Origin: Salinispora arenicola
GTDB taxonomy: Bacteria > Actinomycetota > Actinomycetes > Mycobacteriales > Micromonosporaceae
Assembly (NCBI RefSeq): GCF_006716065.1
Contig: NZ_VFOL01000001.1
Location: 4,278,001-4,342,000, forward strand
DNA: 64,000 bases
Direction of reading: 5' to 3'
Each line of letters starts with the position of its first letter. The first letter of the stretch is position 1. The notes below the pieces were generated by a model. The model was not told the DNA's origin. It saw only the letters and a list, made by a program, of their open reading frames with translations, and ran no database searches. A program made the position numbers and the translations under genes. Positions 7,596-15,361 of the stretch are shown piece after piece.

Positions 7596-8354
7596 CTATG
7601 TGGGAAGGTCGGCGTTGGTGAAGGCGCCGCCCATCCAGCGGTCGGCCAGCGGCCCGAGACCGGGGCATAGGCGGTCGGCGCTGTCGGCGGGCTGGTAGCC
7701 GAGGGCGTCCCAGCCGGTGCGCGGCCACCACGAATCGCGGTTGTCAGAAGTGCCGTACACCGTGAGGAACGGGGAGGTCAGGGGCCGGGTGGCGGCGGCG
7801 TACAGCAGGGCGGTGGCATCCCGGGGGCTCAGCCAGGTCGCACGGTGACGGGGCTCGGTGGGGTGATCTCGGTAGCTACCGATACGAACCGCGACGACCT
7901 GCATGGTGGTCTTGTGGGCATAAAGGTGGCCCAGGGCCTCAGCGGTGACCTTGGATACGGCGTAGAAGCTGTCGGGGGCCAGCGGCGCGGTCGGAGCGCC
8001 GACGGGGTTCAGGCCCGTCACGTGGTGGCTGCTGGCCAGCACCACCCGCCGCACCCGCTGGCGGCGGGCCGCCTCCAGGACGTGGTGGGTGCCGGTGACG
8101 TTGTGCTCCACCATCGCCGGGAACGGTCCCTCTTGGGTGATCCCCGCAAGATGCACGACGGCCGCGACCCCAGTGCTGGCCTTCTCGACCGCATCCAGGT
8201 CACGCAGGTCGGCCTGAACGAACTCGGCAGCCACGGGCAGCTCAACGGCACAAGCCCGCCGGTCAAGCAGCCGCAGCAACATCCCCTGGGCGGCCAGATC
8301 GGCCGCCAGCCGGGTGCCGATTGTCCCGGCGGCGCCCGTGATCAGCAGCCTCAC
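7596..8354 (-). CDS. NAD-dependent epimerase/dehydratase, uronate-dehydrogenase-like extended SDR
   Basis: 252 residues, last gene of the seven-gene operon, ATGA overlap with the CofE-like gene. Rossmann motif TGAAGTIG is at 6-13, VVHLAG at 66-71, catalytic S108/S109 and Y131xxxK135 (FYAVSK). The length and the SSHHVTGLNP segment resemble uronate dehydrogenases, which oxidise a sugar acid at C1 with NAD. A sugar nucleotide or sugar acid substrate is likely. With the Gfo/Idh dehydrogenase and TIM-barrel isomerase of the same operon it suggests stepwise remodelling of a sugar-like skeleton. Confidence 0.85.
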   Translation of the reverse strand: MRLLITGAAGTIGTRLAADLAAQGMLLRLLDRRACAVELPVAAEFVQADLRDLDAVEKASTGVAAVVHLAGITQEGPFPAMVEHNVTGTHHVLEAARRQRVRRVVLASSHHVTGLNPVGAPTAPLAPDSFYAVSKVTAEALGHLYAHKTTMQVVAVRIGSYRDHPTEPRHRATWLSPRDATALLYAAATRPLTSPFLTVYGTSDNRDSWWPRTGWDALGYQPADSADRLCPGLGPLADRWMGGAFTNADLPT

Positions 8355-9079
8355 GGCCGGCGTTGCAGCATCGACGCCACGCCCGCGTCACTGCACTCAT
8401 AGGCGACGCCGCGCAGGACGGCGACCGGGGCCCCACGTCCCCGCTGCCCGAGGATGATCCCGGCCGCCGCGGCGATCAGGTCGGTGAAAGTCTCCTCCTG
8501 CCGCTTACCGCCGTGCTCCGTGACACGCAAAGGCCCCACACCCGCCGCGCCGATCGAAATGACAGTCGCCCCACGCCGGTCGGCACGACCGTCGGAGTCC
8601 GCGACCACCACCGCCACCTCCGCGCCCGCGTGAGCGATCAACGCATCCCGCAGGGCGCGGGCGGAGGCGTCCGGATCCACCGGCAACAGCCACGCGCCCT
8701 GCGGGCCGGCCCGGTCGATCCCGGCGGAGGTGAGCTGGAAGCCGAGCCGGTGCCGCGCGATAATCGGGCCCTTGTCCGTGGCCAGAAAATAGCTGTCACT
8801 GGAATCCACGATCAGCTGCACGACCTCGGCAGGCTTGCCCGTGCGAGCGGACAACTCCAGCGCCTCCGGGCCAACGACGACACTGGCCAGGTCGACGTAC
8901 CGCTTCTCCGCGACACTCACGGCCTTGGAAGCCACCACCACCACATCCCCGTCCTGCAACTCGATGCCAGTAGAGGCCAAAACGCCGGTGATAGCACCCG
9001 CCAGATCTGCACCCGGCTCGAGCTCGGGAAAAGGTTCCAGCGCGAAAGCGGAGAAACCAGAGGTCGGGACGGCGGTCAT
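8351..9079 (-). CDS. CofE-like coenzyme F420-0:L-glutamate ligase family protein
   Basis: Start set at the ATG at 9079 (MTAVPTSGFSAFAL), which overlaps the glycosyltransferase stop by ATGA; 242 residues. Family blocks are DGDVVVVASKAVSVAEKR (43-60), SDSYFLATDKGPIIARHRLGF, and VVADSDGRADRRG...ISIGAAGVGPLRV. In CofE these regions bind GTP, metal and the phosphorylated acceptor and join glutamate by an amide bond. It is the minimal CofE type, without the FbiB nitroreductase domain. Only a single CofE-like gene lies here and no other F420 genes, so it is more likely an amide ligase recruited for another metabolite than for F420 itself. Confidence 0.85.
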   Translation of the reverse strand: MTAVPTSGFSAFALEPFPELEPGADLAGAITGVLASTGIELQDGDVVVVASKAVSVAEKRYVDLASVVVGPEALELSARTGKPAEVVQLIVDSSDSYFLATDKGPIIARHRLGFQLTSAGIDRAGPQGAWLLPVDPDASARALRDALIAHAGAEVAVVVADSDGRADRRGATVISIGAAGVGPLRVTEHGGKRQEETFTDLIAAAAGIILGQRGRGAPVAVLRGVAYECSDAGVASMLQRRP

Positions 9080-10134
9080 CGTCGGGCTCCTGCGGGAGTG
9101 AGGACAGCGGTGCACAGGCGGGCGTGTCCGGCGGCGAGTGTCTCGGCCCGCTGCCGTGTGCTGGCGCGTGGTCCCCTGGTCAACCAGTCGGTCACGCGCC
9201 GTAGGTAGTGCGGCCACAGCTGACGGGCCGCGTCGCGCACTGGTGTACCGGAGTTGACGGTGCGCCAGGCGTCCGCGACGGGCTCTGGCCATGGGTGTTC
9301 ATCGTATCCGCCGGGGTACGGGCCAAAGCTGTCCAGCGTGGTGAGCATGTCCGAAAGGCGGGCGGGCTCCAGGGTACGGTCGGCGACCCGGTAGTGCGCC
9401 GTCGCACCGTCTGACGTGGCCGGTGGCGGTTTACCTGTCCTGGTCAGGTGCAGCAGGACTGGGACAGCCTGGTGATAGATGGCCGCCAGGTGAGGAAAGG
9501 ACCCGGCGTGCTGCTTGGGCTGGTCGAATCGCACGGAGGCGATGGGCCCGACGGTGGCGACGGTCAGCAGCAGGAATGCGTCGATGCCGTAGCCGTCCAC
9601 GCACGCCGAAACCTCTACAGGCAGCGCCCGGGCAGCGCGGAGGGCGGCGTCCAGGGCGGGTCGGGAGAGGGCGAGGTCCCCGGCGAGCGGCTGGGGCACG
9701 TCGTGGCCGGTGGTGGCGGCAATTAGGGGGCGGGCAAGGTGGTTGGTGAGGTTGGCTTCGTCCCAGTGCCGCGGGTAGTCCGCGACTGCTATGGCGGCCC
9801 CAGCCCGTACGTGGTCCAGGAGCGCGGCGTAGACGGCCGGATCGGGGCCCCGGGTATCGGTGTCCGCGATCAGTACGGCATCGATGCCAGTGAGGTCCGG
9901 AAGGTGGGCTGCGGCCAGGATCTGGGCACCCTTGCCCCGGACCAGGCCGGTCAGCGGCACCTTGGCCGCCCGGGTGGCGGTGGCGGTGAATTGGTCGGCG
10001 GTCGCCAGGGTGTCGGAGGAGTCGGCGTGGACGATGATGGACCGGTGCTCGGCGAGTGCGGTGTCAACGGCGGTGGTGACCGCGGCGATGGTGGCCGACT
10101 CGTTGCGGCTGGGCAGGATCGCGGCGGAGTTCAT
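9076..10134 (-). CDS. GT-A glycosyltransferase, glucosyl/mannosyl-3-phosphoglycerate-synthase-like
   Basis: 352 residues. The N-terminus reads SAAILPSRNESATIAAV (PxxNE of GT2/GT81 enzymes), GLVRGKGAQILAAA (67-76), then VLIADTDTRGPDPAVY with the metal-binding DTD at 91-93. Later GDLALSRPALDAAL and VDGYGIDAFLLL resemble the acceptor region of glucosyl-3-phosphoglycerate synthases. Such enzymes move a sugar from a nucleotide donor to a small phosphorylated acid. There is no membrane anchor. ATGA overlaps on both sides show tight coupling with the HPr-kinase-like and CofE-like genes. A phosphoglycerate-type acceptor is inference from the fold. Confidence 0.8.
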   Translation of the reverse strand: MNSAAILPSRNESATIAAVTTAVDTALAEHRSIIVHADSSDTLATADQFTATATRAAKVPLTGLVRGKGAQILAAAHLPDLTGIDAVLIADTDTRGPDPAVYAALLDHVRAGAAIAVADYPRHWDEANLTNHLARPLIAATTGHDVPQPLAGDLALSRPALDAALRAARALPVEVSACVDGYGIDAFLLLTVATVGPIASVRFDQPKQHAGSFPHLAAIYHQAVPVLLHLTRTGKPPPATSDGATAHYRVADRTLEPARLSDMLTTLDSFGPYPGGYDEHPWPEPVADAWRTVNSGTPVRDAARQLWPHYLRRVTDWLTRGPRASTRQRAETLAAGHARLCTAVLTPAGARR

Positions 10135-11003
10135 CCGGCCTCCTTGGTCAGCAGGTCAGCGGCGGTGTCCGGGTCGGGGGCGTATAGGTAGTCGAACTGG
10201 CCAACGGCGAGCCGGGCGATGAGGTGGCTGCGCCAGCGGGCCAGGGCGGGGCTGTCCAGGGGCCACACCGGTCCGTATGGCACACCGGCCACGCCGGTGA
10301 TGGGGGTGGGAAGGCCGGAGATGTAGCGGCCCAAGGTCTCGTGCAGTCGCAGCCGCTCGTTTACCGACAGCGGCACGGCAGGCGTCAGCGACGCGGTGTC
10401 GAGCGCAGGGTGGACGGCCATACGCACAACCCGGGCAAGCGGGGCCAGGCCGGTCGCGAACGGTTCCAGGGCGAGCTGAGGCTTGGGCGCGAGTGGCCGA
10501 GCAGGGTCGCGGATAGCGGCGGTAGGTTTGCCCGGCCACACCGACACCCGGCCATCGTCGCTCTCGCCGAGGACGACCACATCGTCTCCGGCATGGGTCC
10601 ATCCCTGCGCCGCGAGGGCGAGTGCGGTTGATGTCTTGCCTGCCCCCTTCGCGCCGAGTAGTAGTACGGCCTGCCCGTCGGGCGCGATCAGCGCTGTGGC
10701 ATGCACGGTGGCCTTGCGCTGGTGCTGGCGTGCACGTTCGAAGGCGGTGTAGGTGACGTAGGCGAGAGAGTTCGAGGCGGCCACGTGTGCCGGTAGCCGG
10801 AGGCGCACGGTGACCGCCGCGACGGTGACGGCCACGGCCCCCGTGGTGACTTCGACGTCCACGGCTTCCGTGGCGGGATCTGCTGTCAGGGTCCAGCCGC
10901 CGGGCAGGGCCCGGCTGGCGGCCTGCGCCGCGGTGGTGTCCAGGTACTCGGGCAAGGCGAGGCGGGCGGAGATGTGGCCAGTGACGAGCCGGTGCACGGT
11001 CAT
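10131..11003 (-). CDS. HPr kinase/phosphorylase-like P-loop protein
   Basis: 290 residues. The central part follows the HPrK C-terminal pattern: VHATALIAPDGQAVLLLGAKG with Walker A GAKGAGKTS at 117-125, then ALALAAQGWTHAGDDVVVL with the paired Asp 140-141. The HPr-binding C-terminal signature is not evident, and no PTS gene is near, so the phosphoacceptor is probably a small molecule or a partner protein rather than HPr. The first 95 residues are a separate domain of unknown type. Coupled by ATGA to the SAM synthetase before and the glycosyltransferase after it. Related kinases occur in several peptide and metabolite clusters of actinomycetes. Confidence 0.75.
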   Translation of the reverse strand: MTVHRLVTGHISARLALPEYLDTTAAQAASRALPGGWTLTADPATEAVDVEVTTGAVAVTVAAVTVRLRLPAHVAASNSLAYVTYTAFERARQHQRKATVHATALIAPDGQAVLLLGAKGAGKTSTALALAAQGWTHAGDDVVVLGESDDGRVSVWPGKPTAAIRDPARPLAPKPQLALEPFATGLAPLARVVRMAVHPALDTASLTPAVPLSVNERLRLHETLGRYISGLPTPITGVAGVPYGPVWPLDSPALARWRSHLIARLAVGQFDYLYAPDPDTAADLLTKEAG

Positions 11004-12226
11004 CTGACTGCTCGCTCCAGGGCGGCCAGCAGCTCGTCGACCGGGGCGACGGCGGGCAGATACCGTCCGGTCAGCAGGTCTGCCATCCAGTCTGTGCGGG
11101 ACAGCGTGGCCCGCACCAGCTCCTCGACCGGCCCGAGCGGCGCCGGGTTAACCGTGGTGATCTCGACTGAGGCGGGCTCGTCGTAGCGGGCGCCGTTGCG
11201 CCACAGCAGGGCGATACGGCATGGTCCGAACTCGGTGGCTACCGCGTGGGCGGCGGTATCGGCGAGCCAGCCGCCGACCTTGCCGACGTGGTAGGCCGGG
11301 TTCTTCCCGAACGTCGCCTCGTTCCCGGCCAGGTGGGCACCGCTGATCACGCCGGTGCGGGCGTTGCCCCGGCCCACGAGGCCATCCTCGCCATAGTCGA
11401 CAGCCGACCCCGAGAGCGTGAAGTACTGCCCGGAGATGGGCCCGATGCGGGAATCGCGGGTGTTGCACAGCACCGACACCCGACCCGGCAGCCGCTGGGC
11501 AAGGAGGTCGGTCAATTCGCTGGCGGCAGAGGTGACCGCCTCGGCGAACTGAGCGGAGCTGTTCAGGTACCCGGCCAGGGCGGGCACGCACACGGTCACC
11601 GTCCAGGTCGCGCCGTTGCGGACGGCGAGGGCCTTGATGTCGCTGCCTGCCCACGCGTGGCGGCGGAACCACGCCTCGGCCAGCAGGGCCACGGCCTCAG
11701 TGACCGTGCGTGGGGCCGAGCCGACGAGGTAGGCGGTGTCGTTCGAGAACGGACTCGGCCTCTCGGGCAGATCGTCCAAGGAACGGGGGGCGAACCAGTG
11801 GGAGAACTTGGAGGAGTTGGTCGTCTCGTGTCTCACCTCCAGCTGGGCGCGGTCGAAGCCCGGCAGCGCGGTACGCAGGTGGTCAACGGCCGCGTGCTCA
11901 AGGATCTCCCGCACTGGCAGTTCCTGGCCGGCGAAGCTGGTGGAGATCCGGCCGCCGAAGACGACTCGCAGCGGCCGGTCGTACACACCGTCGGTGTCGC
12001 TGAAGGCGGCCCGGCCGCCGAAGACGGCGACCTTGTCCAGGTTGTGGTGCAGCACCGCCCCCACGGTGTCCAGACAGTGCCTGCTGTAACGGATGGAGGC
12101 GAGCTCAGCGATGCCGTCGGCGAGGGTGTCGGGGTGGCCGACCCCTTTGCGTTCGACGACCTCGACGGGCAGCTCATGCGGCAGCGGCGTACGCAGCCCG
12201 GACGACGCGGGCATCGCGGTAGACAC
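11000..12226 (-). CDS. archaeal-type S-adenosylmethionine synthetase (PF01941 family)
   Basis: 408 residues. Signature blocks are VERKGVGHPDTLADGIAE (24-41), LHHNLDKV (59-66), SNDTAYLVGSAP (161-172), DYGEDGLVGRGNARTGVI (277-294) and FGKNPAYHVGKV (306-317), all of the archaeal methionine adenosyltransferase family, unrelated in detail to bacterial MetK. It makes S-adenosylmethionine from methionine and ATP. The GTG start at 12226 is preceded by ggaggtgat at correct spacing. It overlaps the upstream oxidoreductase by 53 bases, the only long overlap in the operon. A bacterium already has MetK, so this copy probably supplies the pathway locally or uses a modified substrate. No methyltransferase gene is in the operon, which is odd. 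Confidence 0.9.
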   Translation of the reverse strand: MSTAMPASSGLRTPLPHELPVEVVERKGVGHPDTLADGIAELASIRYSRHCLDTVGAVLHHNLDKVAVFGGRAAFSDTDGVYDRPLRVVFGGRISTSFAGQELPVREILEHAAVDHLRTALPGFDRAQLEVRHETTNSSKFSHWFAPRSLDDLPERPSPFSNDTAYLVGSAPRTVTEAVALLAEAWFRRHAWAGSDIKALAVRNGATWTVTVCVPALAGYLNSSAQFAEAVTSAASELTDLLAQRLPGRVSVLCNTRDSRIGPISGQYFTLSGSAVDYGEDGLVGRGNARTGVISGAHLAGNEATFGKNPAYHVGKVGGWLADTAAHAVATEFGPCRIALLWRNGARYDEPASVEITTVNPAPLGPVEELVRATLSRTDWMADLLTGRYLPAVAPVDELLAALERAVR

Positions 12227-13109
12227 GATCGATCACCTCCAGAGGGCGCCGTAGCGCCGTCATCGAGAACAGGCAGGGGTGGGCCGGATGGCCCTCGGCA
12301 GCGTTCAACGCGGCGGCGTACATCGCGCGCCGCAGTTCCTCATGCGTGGGGGCGGCGGCGATCTCGCCGAGTCCGGCTTCAAGGTTCCGCCCGCGTACGT
12401 GAAGCCGACGCCCGTCGGTGAGGTGGAGGATGAGCTCGTGGGCCGGTGGGCCGGGGTGGTCGACCCGGGCGTTGATCTGCACTGTGGCCCCGCCGGACAG
12501 GGCGAGTACGGCGATAACGTGGTCCTCGGTCTCTGCCAGGCCGCGGCTGTGGGTCACCGTTGCGTTGACCATTTCGACGTCGCCGGGCAACAGCCGCAGG
12601 GCGAGTGCCAGGCCGTGGATGGCTTGCTGGTGCAGGATTCCGCCGGCATCCGCGTAGGTGCGGCGCCAGCCGCGGAAGTATCCGGGATCTCGGTGCACGC
12701 TCAGAAGCACGTCGGCGCGTGTAACAGCAGGAGGCATCGCGAGTAGGGCGTTCAGGCCGGGGGCGAAGTGCGGCTGGAACGCGACGAAGATCCGCCCGTC
12801 GCCCGGCTGGGGCACCAGGGCCGCCGGCTCGGTGGTGCAGGGCTTCTCCACGAGCACGGCGGCTCCGGTCTGGGCCGCTTCCCGGGCTACACAAAGCGCG
12901 GTCCCCGGCGGGGTGGCCACCACAACCAGATCCGGCGTCGCGGCGCTCAGCGCCGCCCGCCACGAAGCAAACACCGGCACACCCCTGGGGACATCGACGC
13001 ACGGGTCGGGGTCAGCGACCCCGGCGACTAGCACGCCGGGAACGCCGGAGAGTGCGGCCAGGTGCTTGGCTCCGACCTCCCCCGCTCCTACCAGCAGCAC
13101 CCGCTTCAT
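12174..13109 (-). CDS. Gfo/Idh/MocA-family NAD(P)-dependent oxidoreductase
   Basis: 311 residues. The N-terminal Rossmann motif is LLVGAGEVGAKH (5-16), and the family motif EKP is at 88-90 (VLVEKPCTT). The C-terminal half carries GGILHQQAIHGLALALRLL, whose D/H-x-x-D/H position corresponds to the catalytic His region. Members oxidise or reduce a hydroxyl or keto group of sugars, inositols or their acids. ATGA overlap with the isomerase gene upstream. The two gene products together resemble inositol or deoxysugar modules. Confidence 0.88.
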   Translation of the reverse strand: MKRVLLVGAGEVGAKHLAALSGVPGVLVAGVADPDPCVDVPRGVPVFASWRAALSAATPDLVVVATPPGTALCVAREAAQTGAAVLVEKPCTTEPAALVPQPGDGRIFVAFQPHFAPGLNALLAMPPAVTRADVLLSVHRDPGYFRGWRRTYADAGGILHQQAIHGLALALRLLPGDVEMVNATVTHSRGLAETEDHVIAVLALSGGATVQINARVDHPGPPAHELILHLTDGRRLHVRGRNLEAGLGEIAAAPTHEELRRAMYAAALNAAEGHPAHPCLFSMTALRRPLEVIDRVYRDARVVRAAYAAAA

Positions 13110-13966
13110 GCCACACCGCCGGGAACAGCGGAGCGCAGGAACGCGGCGCCAGAGGTGAGGGCGTCGGCTGGGGTGTCGCGCACATGGGTCTCCAGCGCGT
13201 ACGGCAGCCCGGGCTGGGCAGCGTGCAGCAGCGGTAGCACCTGGCCGTAGGGCACCACACCCTCACCGGCCGGGCAGAACACCCGGCCACCACCGTCAGC
13301 GGCGGGCCGGTAGTCCTTGACGTGCACGTACCCCACATACGGGGCGAGGGAGCTGACCACCTCACCGGTGGCTTGGCCGACCTCGTGGAGATTCGCCACG
13401 TCCAGCCACAGTCCCAGGCCCTGCCCGTGGTACCGGTCCAGGACCTCGAGCAGTGACTCGGCATGGGCGACCGTGCACACTGGCTCGTTTTCCAGCAGCA
13501 GCCGCACCCCAGCCGAGTTCGCCAGGTCCAGGGCTTTTGCCAGCAGCAGGTCACCGAGTAGCTGCTCGGTGAGTTCCGGCTCGACCCGCAGGTGGGAGAA
13601 GACCCGCACCACCGGGGCTCCGAGGATGACGGCAGCCTCAATGGCCCGCTCAATCCAGCCGAGCCGCTCCTCGGGCGGAACCTGGGTGGGAAAGCCGAAG
13701 GTGTCCACCCTCTCGGGCGTCGCCTCGGGCCGGCACCACTTCCACAGCGGCGAAGCCAGCGCGGCCACCTTCAGGCCTCGCTCCTCGGCCAGCGTACGGA
13801 GGTACCGAACCCGGTCGTCGGGCAGCGTAACCGCATTGGCGCCCTCGGCGGAGCGGATCTCCAGCTGACCAATACCCAACTTCACCGCCAGGTCCATGCC
13901 CGGCACTGGATCGGAGTTGAGTTCGTCAGGGTTGAGCACCAGCCTGCTCGCCGGCATTTTTCCCAC
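13106..13966 (-). CDS. sugar phosphate isomerase/epimerase (xylose-isomerase-like TIM barrel)
   Basis: 286 residues, first gene of the operon. Metal-ligand positions of the AP-endonuclease-2/xylose isomerase fold are visible: E159 (RLLLENEP), D189 (LGLWLDVAN), H215 (VGYVHVKDY) and E259 (YALETH). It probably isomerises, epimerises or dehydrates a sugar or inositol derivative. The GTG at 13966 lies 6-7 bases after a ggaga ribosome site; an ATG three codons on is the alternative. Co-directional genes follow without gaps down to 7596. Confidence 0.85.
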   Translation of the reverse strand: MGKMPASRLVLNPDELNSDPVPGMDLAVKLGIGQLEIRSAEGANAVTLPDDRVRYLRTLAEERGLKVAALASPLWKWCRPEATPERVDTFGFPTQVPPEERLGWIERAIEAAVILGAPVVRVFSHLRVEPELTEQLLGDLLLAKALDLANSAGVRLLLENEPVCTVAHAESLLEVLDRYHGQGLGLWLDVANLHEVGQATGEVVSSLAPYVGYVHVKDYRPAADGGGRVFCPAGEGVVPYGQVLPLLHAAQPGLPYALETHVRDTPADALTSGAAFLRSAVPGGVA

Positions 13967-13995
13967 GGCTGTCTTCTCCTTCAGTAGTAGGTAGG

Positions 13996-14013
13996 GGCGG
14001 GAGACCTCCCGCC
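13996..14013. promoter_or_regulatory. GC hairpin in the operon leader
   Basis: ggcgggag/ctcccgcc with almost no loop, 30 bases before the first operon start codon. It lacks a T run on the minus strand, so an attenuating or mRNA-protecting leader hairpin is more likely than a full terminator. Confidence 0.3.
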
Positions 14014-14153
14014 GCCAATAGCCCGCGACTCGGTAGCCGCGACCGCAAGGCCAGGGTGATAAACGCTCGCCTTGCTTCGTTAGCGCAAGGGTGAAAACGC
14101 GGGTTAGGCGGCACCTCCAGCATCGAGCAATGCGCTAGGAGCAGATAAGGGTG

Positions 14154-14393
14154 TCAAGTAGTCGGTGTTGCCTGCTGGAGAACGCGCTCCGCCCAGTCCG
14201 CCTGCGGACACGGGTGAGGCGCCAGCCGCGCCCACATGTCGAGGCATCCGGCGCAAATGCCGTCCCGCTCGGCATGGACGCTACGCAGTGCAACTGCCTG
14301 CTCAGTCAATTCGACTACCGTGTTCGACTCGCCATTCAGGGGCATTTTTGCGGTGACCGGTAGCGGCGGCACGGTCACTGGTTTAACTGGCAT
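14154..14393 (-). CDS. small CxxC protein upstream of the operon
   Basis: 79 residues, ATG at 14393 preceded by gaggcga. The C-terminal half has a CAGC pair at about 48-51 and HPCPQADWAE further on, the pattern of small, probably zinc-binding proteins common next to XRE/DUF397 regulator genes in actinomycetes. No transmembrane or signal segment. It is co-directional with the operon, about 190 bases upstream. A regulatory accessory is likelier than a peptide precursor, as the Cys-rich part resembles that known type. Confidence 0.55.
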   Translation of the reverse strand: MPVKPVTVPPLPVTAKMPLNGESNTVVELTEQAVALRSVHAERDGICAGCLDMWARLAPHPCPQADWAERVLQQATPTT

Positions 14394-14418
14394 GCCACTT
14401 CGCCTCCCACTCTGATGG

Positions 14419-15000
14419 TCAGTACGACTTACTCACCGATAGCACCGACGGCGCCCGCCGCGCGTTTGCCGTGGGAGCTGCCGTTACACGATGGCGAGGT
14501 CTGCTTGCCAGCAGCCCGCGATCACCAACTCGTCTGGCATTGATTAGCTCGGGTCGGGTAGCGCCAGGAGTTCGGCGAGGCAGCCGAGGTGAAAGCCAGA
14601 AGACTTTCGCCGCCTGCTCGAACTCGGCGCACGGGCCGGGGCTGCGGCAGGTAATGCACGCTCCGGATGCACTGCTGGTTGCGTGTTGCTGCAACACTAT
14701 TTGCGCTTGTTCGACCTTTTCGCCACCGTGGTAGGTCGCCACGCCTGCCTTCCGTTTCGACCGATGTGGACCAGGTGCGCCGCGCTGGCGATCTTGATGT
14801 GTCACTCCCGCGGCGCACCCGAACTGGGTTGCTACCGATACGGCCCAGAACATGTGCCGACCGAGGCCGGTGGCGTCATCGCGGTCGAGCCAGTAGTAGT
14901 CACCTGCGAACACGGAACCGGCCCTCCTCAGGGACACGCATGGTGGTGAAGTCCCGCCCGCCGCCACGCCCTGTAGCAGCGACGGCGAGCGGGAGACCAA
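14419..15000 (-). CDS. hypothetical protein with CxxC segment, extent uncertain
   Basis: The frame of 193 residues contains SASGACITCRSPGPCAEFEQ and VFWLSPRLPRRTPG, again the small CxxC/PC type found beside actinomycete regulators. The real start is probably internal (around the Val of VEQAQIVLQQ), because the first 90 residues show no motif. The last 35 residues are Arg/Ala-rich and may be run-on. The function is unknown. Confidence 0.35.
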   Translation of the reverse strand: MVSRSPSLLQGVAAGGTSPPCVSLRRAGSVFAGDYYWLDRDDATGLGRHMFWAVSVATQFGCAAGVTHQDRQRGAPGPHRSKRKAGVATYHGGEKVEQAQIVLQQHATSSASGACITCRSPGPCAEFEQAAKVFWLSPRLPRRTPGATRPELINARRVGDRGLLASRPRHRVTAAPTANARRAPSVLSVSKSY

Positions 15001-15361
15001 CTGCAGCCACGCCGTCCGGCGCGTTCACCTACCCCGGTACCGTGCACCGGCGTAAGGCGAGAACACGCCCAGGACCGCGTTGCTGTCACGAGCCGGATCC
15101 AGCCGGTTCGCCCGTACCGGATCACATAAATCGACAGATCGCTTCTGGTAGGTCCACCTTCACGGACAGTCCACATACGCGGGAATCCCCGTCTACCACC
15201 TGATCCGGTACCCGTTCTGCTGCCCAGATGGTCGCTGATCAGGGCCTCAGCAGCCGATCGTGAACTCACGCCCAGCTCCAACAGAGAAGCCCGGGGTTAC
15301 GCTCCCCGCATCGCCGGTGCGTAATCGTCCTCCGGCGTTGGTTGTTCTCCGGAGGTGTGGT
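15001..15361. other. intergenic region upstream of XRE regulator
   Basis: No gene seen. Probably holds the promoter of the regulator at 15362 and of the minus-strand small protein. The ribosome site ggagg at 15351-15355 decides the regulator start. Confidence 0.4.

Noticed and set aside
12279..12746. plus-strand frames opposite the operon
   Set aside because: Shadow frames of the minus-strand operon; codon pattern follows the operon genes.
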